From contig NC_053422.1 of NCBI RefSeq assembly GCF_016859285.1, positions 17,715,001-17,779,000 on the forward strand: a stretch of 64,000 bases of DNA, in the 5' to 3' direction. The notes under the pieces are model-generated. The model was not told the origin of the DNA. It did not search any database and saw only the letters and a list, made by a program, of their open reading frames with translations. Shown in pieces: positions 51,101-64,000 of the stretch. Position 1 is the first letter of the stretch. Each line of letters begins with the position of its first letter. The DNA is from Xiphias gladius. Its lineage: Eukaryota; Chordata; Actinopteri; Istiophoriformes; Xiphiidae. Made by a program: the position numbers and the translations under genes.

Positions 51101-52111
51101 TCAGAATCGCCAATTTAATATCATGTGTAACATTCCTTTAGTTTTGCTCTACTGAGTTGACAGTGATGTGAGCAGCACATCCAGCCAACAGTGTGTCCCG
51201 TTGTGCACTTGGACGCGCACAACACAGTAGGACTGCAGTTAATGACGATTTGATTCATATTCATATTATTTTCTTGATTTACTTTAAACTTTGTAATAGG
51301 GCTGCAACTAACAATTATTGTCACTAAGGATGAATCCGCTGGTTGATGTCTTGAGTAATCACAGTTTCCTCAAGCCCAATGTGACGTTTGCTGATTTTTG
51401 TCTGACCAGCACAAAGATATTACATTTAAAGCGTTATAAAACAGAGGAAAGAAGCAAATGCTCAGATTTTAAAAAGCTGGAACCAGCAAATTCTGGGCAT
51501 TTTTGATTGAAAAATGACTTAAACGGTTAATTGATTATCAAATAGTTGCTGACTCACTCCTTTTCGATCGACTAAATGATGACTTTCCCAACTCTTTCAG
51601 CACCGCAACACAGATTATTAAGCTTGTACACATGAAACAACCAGCTCACTATGACCACGCAACTGACTTTACCCTCGCCCTTGCCCATTGGGTATCTTTT
51701 CGTCTAATTAGATGGCGTCAGAACAGTAAGTTCTGGACCGTATCCCTGTGTGTTTCATAGATTTGCGTTTCCTTTTCAGCCTGGTGTTTGCCACTCCACT
51801 GTGCTGTGCATTGTTCCCTCAAAGGAGGTGAGTGAAACGTTTCCAACGTGACACTGAGATAACAGTAACCAGCCAGAACCTTGCCTTTTCTCTTGCTGAA
51901 TACATTCAGAGTGTGCATGATTCTTTTCGGCCTGAACTGTTGCATAATACACCTACGGCGTATGTGTTTGACCCATTAACCCCTGCGTTTCTCCCATTCC
52001 ACCCCCTGATCCAGCTCTATGTCAGTCAGCCGCTTGGAGCCCGAGCTGCAGGAGAAAATCCGGGCCAACCACCCAGGAGTGGAGAGGGTCTACTTCAACA
52101 AAGGGCTATGA
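48178..52111 (+). CDS. sfxn1: sideroflexin-1, mitochondrial serine carrier
   Basis: Ten coding exons: 48178-48341, 48443-48613, 49083-49181, 49310-49385, 49749-49834, 50035-50162, 50341-50390, 50674-50723, 51780-51827 and 52015-52111. They give 322 residues, the same length as human SFXN1. The family carries serine into mitochondria for one-carbon metabolism across the inner membrane. Landmarks are [13 protein letters not shown], the signature [40 protein letters not shown], a membrane segment around [38 protein letters not shown] and the end RVYFNKGL. The ATG follows the exon start by 6 bases. All introns are GT-AG and keep frame. It is transcribed towards atp7a and the two converge. Confidence 0.96.
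51297..51605. mobile_element. MITE-like repeat, copy 5
   Basis: It begins AGGGCTGCAACTAACAATTA, contains CTCAAGCCCAATGTGACG and AGAAGCAAATGCTCAGATTT, and ends with GGTTAATTGATTATCAAATA plus GACTAAATGATGA. It is the best preserved copy of the family here, in an sfxn1 intron. Confidence 0.65.
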
Positions 52112-54860
52112 GTGTGCAGCCCCCTCATCCAAACACTGCCATAACACAGCTGCAGGCTCGGTCCTCGCCTCTCTGCCAGCCCTCCTCATTCAGTGTGCCA
52201 AAGTTAAGTTTGTGTCTCCTCATTTCCACCATTCCGATGGATATCTGAGGACTCCTCCTCTCAGTCATTCTCTTTGTGACGAGATGTTCTCTTCTGTCGA
52301 TGTGATTTTATTGTACCTGCTAGAGAAGATTTTCTCCGACAGGGCCGGATGAAAAGTGATGTGTATCAACGCAGATAAAGCGGCCCGTCTTAAGATTGTT
52401 TTAAGTTGATTTATATATTTTTTTTCTGTGCAGTATTTTTTTTAATTTTTTTTTTAAGTTGGTCACTTGTTGATCGTCTGTTGCTGCCAAATCACACTCA
52501 TATTCTCCTACCTAAGGTCGGCAGGCAGTTTATTTCCTACCTGATCTTAACATTTATTAGTCAAAGACCTCTGCAGTTCATGCATTTGCCAAATCTGTAC
52601 TCACATTTTTTTTTTTTTTTAGACCTCTATCGACGATTACAACCTCCATCTCTTGACAGTGTTATTTCGGGGAATGAGATTCACTTTAACTCACTTAAAT
52701 TCAGTTCATTTTGCCAAATGAGTGACATTCAACAAGCGCTGAGGCCTCCTGACATCTAATCATGAATCTGAAAACAATTGTCCAGGGATCCACCCTATAA
52801 AATGTGATGCTATGATGGTGGCAACCATTGATAGGCCAAAACGGTGCTATTTGATGTCTTAATAATCAGTGTTTATCGTACTATTTATTCTGCTTATCAA
52901 ACATGCATGAACAAACCACTCCTCATATGAGCATCGTGGAATTTAACCATGTTATTTAGTCACACCGAGGCTACGTTCAGGAGAGCTGAACGGTGGTGAC
53001 ATGAAATGTTATTGATGAACATTTCAGCAAAACACACTGGCTCTTGTTTCCTTAATCCTTAATCTTGAGTAGTTAATCAGGATTTTCTGATCTTAGTATT
53101 TGATGCCACTAAAATTCAACAACTCATTCATGCCTTACACAGACTTGTATGGTATCTGTCTTCTGTACCTTGATGCAGCATCCCAAGAGGTTTGATTATT
53201 ACGGCACAGAGTGGCACATTTTAGATTGACGTGGGAGTTTTATCCCGTAGCTTTTAAGGTGGTACAGTACATTTCTATGTACACTTGGCATCAATGTCAG
53301 ATATGGATATCAGTTGTGGGGAAAAATTGCCAAATGTTCTCGCTATAGTGTTTAGTAAGACAAGAGCTGTATACAGAAGGACCCACATGGCTAGTCTTTG
53401 TTTAAACTGCTCCGTGGCCTGTAACCTTGCAGACATCGTCACATGTCAATCACGTAGAACATCATGCAGAATTGCTTTGGTCTTATCCTAGTGAGTTTGA
53501 GGGATGTAAAAAATTCCCAGCTAAAACCTTGGATCAGCAACAACCTCCTGCTTTGTGTTCCATTATATTTTTTTTCTCTTAAAGCGAGGAAATATGTACA
53601 CCTTAGTTATTACATGCAGTCACATCAGCACACACTATCACAGAGCCCTGGCCTGGTGAGCTGATAGAGCAGGTGCAGTCCACTGTTGTAACTTTTGTTC
53701 TGTACCTTTTTTGCTGCAGTAGTCCGTATTCAGATGATAACGTCGGTCTGGTATGTTTGAACAGTTGATGTAAACTCTTGTTATATGAGCCTGAGTACCA
53801 GACTGCATTCATCCAAAAGGCTGCCATCTTTTTCAGCTGGTGTATGAAGCCGGTGGTCGCATTAACAGCTACTACATTTCTCTGCACATAGTTCAGTTGT
53901 AGGCCTGTTTCATATCAGAGAGACTGTACAACAACTCGCCAGATATATCGTTTTTAAATCAGGGATGCGAGTGAAAAAGATGGACTGAAGCCACAAAACT
54001 CACAATAAGTATTTAAATCTTTGACCAACCTATCCTCATTTTGAAACTTTAAATGATTTTAAATGTATCTTTAGGACCCAGTGTATGTTAAAATCATTTG
54101 GTCCAATTAATGCAAATGTTTACATTTTAAATTTGAAAACATGCTTCTGAACATTGATTTGATTTCATTGCATCTTTTGCTCATGATGGTGTGTGTGATT
54201 TCCGTAAGGTGTTTAATGTTTAATATACTGTAAATCTACTTATAGATATTGCTGTAAAAGTAAATTTATTTTAGATGGTCAGTGTTTCCAGAGAGATATG
54301 TTGGAGTCGGAGCCGTTCCCTAGATGGTTTGAAGTGAAGTTTGTTAGCCTAGTGTTCAAGGTAACTGAATGTAGCATTTTCCAATTACAGCTGTATGACG
54401 GTGCGTTAGTCCAGAAAAGCACAATGTTGTAACAGATTTCAAATGCTGCACATTTTTAAAACTTGTTAAACCTGTTCAGTTTCCTGACCACAATTCGTTT
54501 CAGTAATTCATCGATCAGTGATGGACTAAGATCAATTTTGAACTTGACCTTTGGTAGACATTATTTCTTAGCGTCCCTTAACATCTGACTGCATCTAACG
54601 AAAACTAATTCCCACTTAATGTGTCAAATATTACATGAACATGATCACGAGCTTCAAACTACCAAATCAAATGAATCATCACTACAGCCAAAGCGATACA
54701 AACCGACTCAAGAGAAAAAAGGAAATTACAGTTAGCACTAATTGAAATTAATATTTTTTAAAAGATGACAAAAAAATGGTATTTGATTGTTTTGCGTACA
54801 CTGGGGTGATGTAATGTTTAGACTAACTGGATGAAATAAAGTTGGTGAAATCTGGTGTCT
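52112..54860 (+). other. sfxn1: sfxn1 3' UTR
   Basis: About 2.7 kb from the stop to the first perfect AATAAA (54835-54840). It contains several T-runs but no exon-like sequence. The open frames here show no family similarity. An earlier non-canonical poly(A) site cannot be excluded. Confidence 0.5.
54835..54840 (+). terminator. sfxn1 poly(A) signal
   Basis: AATAAA on the plus strand, followed within 40 bases by a GT-rich stretch (TGGTGTCTGTTGTT), as expected downstream of a cleavage site. Confidence 0.7.
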
Positions 54861-54919
54861 GTTGTTTATTGATGACACGTGGCTCTACAGCACCATCTTC
54901 TGGTTGAAACTGAACACAG

Positions 54920-56807
54920 CAGAGTGACATTACAAAAGCGTTTTATTCCAAGGCACATAATGTTCAGAAGAACTATGAAAGATGGCGAGCACGGACTCGC
55001 TTAATGTAACTGCACGCAGAGCTCAAGTCCTAAGGACGTCTCTACAAAGCAATGCACAAAAACAACAGATTAGCATAATAACACTCAGAAGCTGCGACAG
55101 CTACAGAGCATAATTCATCGTGGGAAAGTGGCAGGACAGTCTGACGGCTCTTTTCACTACCAGAAAGACACACTACAGAAGTCTGGACACAAAAATTCAA
55201 GGAATAGCTGGACAGTAGTGATTATCTCCTGATTTGACACGGCAGGTAGTAATAAAAAAAAAAAAAAAAAATCTTTGTAATCACCTTACAGGAGAAAAAC
55301 TAAAGCATAGAAAACTGAAAAGTCACTGTCTACAATTGCAAGATGTAATTAGTGTGTTAATTTTACAACTTGTACAATTTGATTTTATGAAAATCTACTT
55401 AATTCATCAACGTTTTTTGTTTCTCAGTAACTTGTTTGGTGGAACAGTTGGGACACAGCCGTCTTTAGTGTGCTGATCCCGCTGTGTTTCCTGCTTCCCT
55501 GGGTGCAAAGATGTTTCTTTGATCAAGTGCAACAGCGTGAATTACAATCATCACATGAAAAAGCAGAGAAATGAAAAAAGTTGCATCACTGAAAGAAATC
55601 TGCAGGAACCGTAACACCATCTTGCCTACAGTGACGTTAAAAAGAACATGTGCATATACAACTTAGCCTTTTCATAACACAAACCTTCTCTTTGCAGTAA
55701 GCAAATAAAGTAATCAAAGCACGAACAATGTCATTCATGTAACAACTTCTGTTTACATTTAACAATAATGTTCACAGTCACTGACAGACATCTTATAGAA
55801 TTAACCAAAGGTGCAGAGGGTTGACGCAACTATAGAAATCTATGACCAGTCTTCTGTAGTTGGCGTCGCTATTCACAGTCGGCCTTTGTCTTCTCTGCTT
55901 TGAGTCGTTGACCTTATCTCTGTTCACACTTTTTGTACATTATGTCCAATGTAACCTCTGTACAGTGCTATCTTTGGAATGTGTTGGACTTTGCCAAGGT
56001 GGCATTTCAATTGGCACTTGGGTCAAATTTACATTTCCATCTCACTCCACTGGCATTTAGCAAAACAATTTACATTGCAACAAGTTACAAGACTTCTTAG
56101 ATTGAGTTTTTATGTTTTATCTTTTTCACTAATTACACATTTTGGGAGACTGAAAGTGAAAACTGGCATTTGGATTCAACAACTTCATTGTTCGCATAGC
56201 ATATAATGGAAAAAAAGATAAATAAGGGTGATATAAATACTCTGGAATAGAATAATACAATAGTGTTTTTATAACTTTCCGTTTAGGGAAAATTTGTTAA
56301 AATAAAAAACTGTAGTGTCCACTCTTACAAGGAGCACCACTGTTAAAATGTCTTTGGATAGATGTTAAAGATTGTACTGGCACATAACCACAGTGGCAGA
56401 GCTGATCATCGCTCTGTCTCCTGGATGTGGACACCTGCTTCAAAGCTCTAAAGAGGCTTCATGCCCCTGCACACAGAGCGTCACAGGATGAAAGTGTCAA
56501 AGGGTTGGTCGAAGAGCTTGCCCGAGGGCAGTTACCTCAACAAAAGATAGTCTGCTACTGAAGGAGAGGAAATAACCTCAGCATGCTCTGAAGTGCATGT
56601 GATCCGCTGGTGGAGCTGAAAAGAAAACAAGGGGCAAATAAGCTCTCTTCAAGTCAACAGTGCTGCCCCGAGGCACCTACAGCAGATAGATGGGCCATTA
56701 TTCAACGTAACCCTTTCAGCTTAGTGTGGCCTCGGCCTCAAATAAATGCAATTACTGTCTACTTCAGCATACAAAAGTCACTGCTTGCCCATGTGAGCCT
56801 TTCATAT
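54920..56807 (-). other. atp7a: atp7a 3' UTR
   Basis: AT-rich sequence without exons between the atp7a stop and its presumed poly(A) signal. An A-run lies near 55253-55271. Confidence 0.45.
54942..54947 (-). terminator. atp7a poly(A) signal
   Basis: AATAAA on the minus strand, the last one before the sfxn1 end. It makes a 3' UTR of about 1.9 kb (54920-56807). An earlier site is possible. Confidence 0.5.
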
Positions 56808-63434
<6,627 letters not shown>

Positions 63435-64000
63435 CTAAGAGAGTGAAAACATTTGTTTGTTAGAAATGTTTTTTTATTTATTTTGTAATCTAGTTTTTGA
63501 ATTCTCCTTATTGTGGTACAAAGCAAATGCACATGGATAGTCCTAATCACTACATCAAGCATCAGCCCACAAACACTGCATATATACAATGCTGTAGAAA
63601 CCCGTGTTCATACATATACACATTTGTACCAGTATGCCTCTCTATACAGTATTACTGTAAACAGGTGATGCCCATGTCCTTCACCCTATGACATGAAACT
63701 CTCCATAGCCTTAAACAACGCTTAATTTATACTTTCCCTGGCACTAATGGTCTAAACTATATGGAGAAACTGGATTTTGTAATAACAGAATGCACTGTAA
63801 ATATTAAGTGGGGATGTTTCAGCGTATTTTTAGCAGCTGCAATACCTAAAAACAGAACTGTTTTCTGAGGAAACAGTAAGAGGAACAGAGTCGCATTTAA
63901 AAATAATTTGGTATAATGGGAATTCAAGCTCCAGTTAAATCTAAGAAACATACCTGCAAATGAACAAAGTTTGAGCCGAAGAGATGGATTCAAATTTACA
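63435..64000 (-). other. atp7a: atp7a intron reaching the right edge
   Basis: No exon is recognised. The short open frame near 63950-64000 has a GTATG downstream of it but does not fit the phase or the sequence expected before QWRKS, so the next upstream atp7a exon is outside the window. Confidence 0.6.

Noticed and set aside
52406-53664. Open frames in the region after sfxn1
   Set aside because: T-rich, no conserved motifs, and located between the sfxn1 stop and its poly(A) signal, so read as 3' UTR.
63757-63993. Minus frame at the right edge considered as the next atp7a exon
   Set aside because: Neither the sequence nor the splice phase fits what should precede QWRKS.

Overview
This is a vertebrate nuclear window, and very probably a percomorph-like teleost. 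Every gene is split by GT-AG introns (plus two GC-AG introns in nsd1). The proteins match vertebrate families along their length, and the gaps hold fish-type Tc1/mariner elements, MITE-like repeats and long CA microsatellites. There is no prokaryotic, phage or CRISPR content.

Layout from left to right: first coding exon of a cyclin J gene (ccnjl by synteny, minus, rest off the left edge) with its CpG-rich promoter; c1qtnf2 (minus, 6.2-7.6 kb); slu7 (minus, 14 coding exons, 9.6-15.0 kb); nsd1 (minus, 22 coding exons, 17.8-31.6 kb); the C5orf24 homologue (minus, 34.5-35.1 kb); atp5po (minus, 7 exons, 36.1-38.8 kb); ppp2ca (plus, 7 exons, 41.3-44.7 kb); sfxn1 (plus, 10 coding exons, 48.2-52.1 kb); and the last 15 exons of atp7a (minus, 56.8-63.4 kb, N-terminal metal-binding domains off the right edge). 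I placed exons by hand from splice sites and protein similarity. For every complete gene the exon lengths sum to a whole number of codons.

The genes are not an operon and have unrelated jobs: a cyclin, a secreted adipokine-like protein, a splicing factor, an H3K36 methyltransferase, an AT-hook-like protein, an ATP synthase stalk subunit, a phosphatase, a mitochondrial serine carrier and a copper pump. From memory, most of their human counterparts lie on 5q31-q35, while ATP5PO is on 21q and ATP7A on Xq, so the block mixes a conserved 5q neighbourhood with fish-side joins. atp5po and ppp2ca are head to head, sfxn1 and atp7a are tail to tail with poly(A) signals about 100 bases apart, and atp5po runs tandemly into the C5orf24 promoter.

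The points most worth a second look are two GC-AG introns in nsd1, its acidic C-terminal tail, a spliced upstream ORF that ends on the nsd1 start codon, a fish-specific KKLDF-type repeat in the C5orf24 homologue, unusual substitutions in the normally near-invariant PP2A catalytic subunit, and an atp7a tail without the human PDZ-type ending. I did not find a convincing new multi-gene system.
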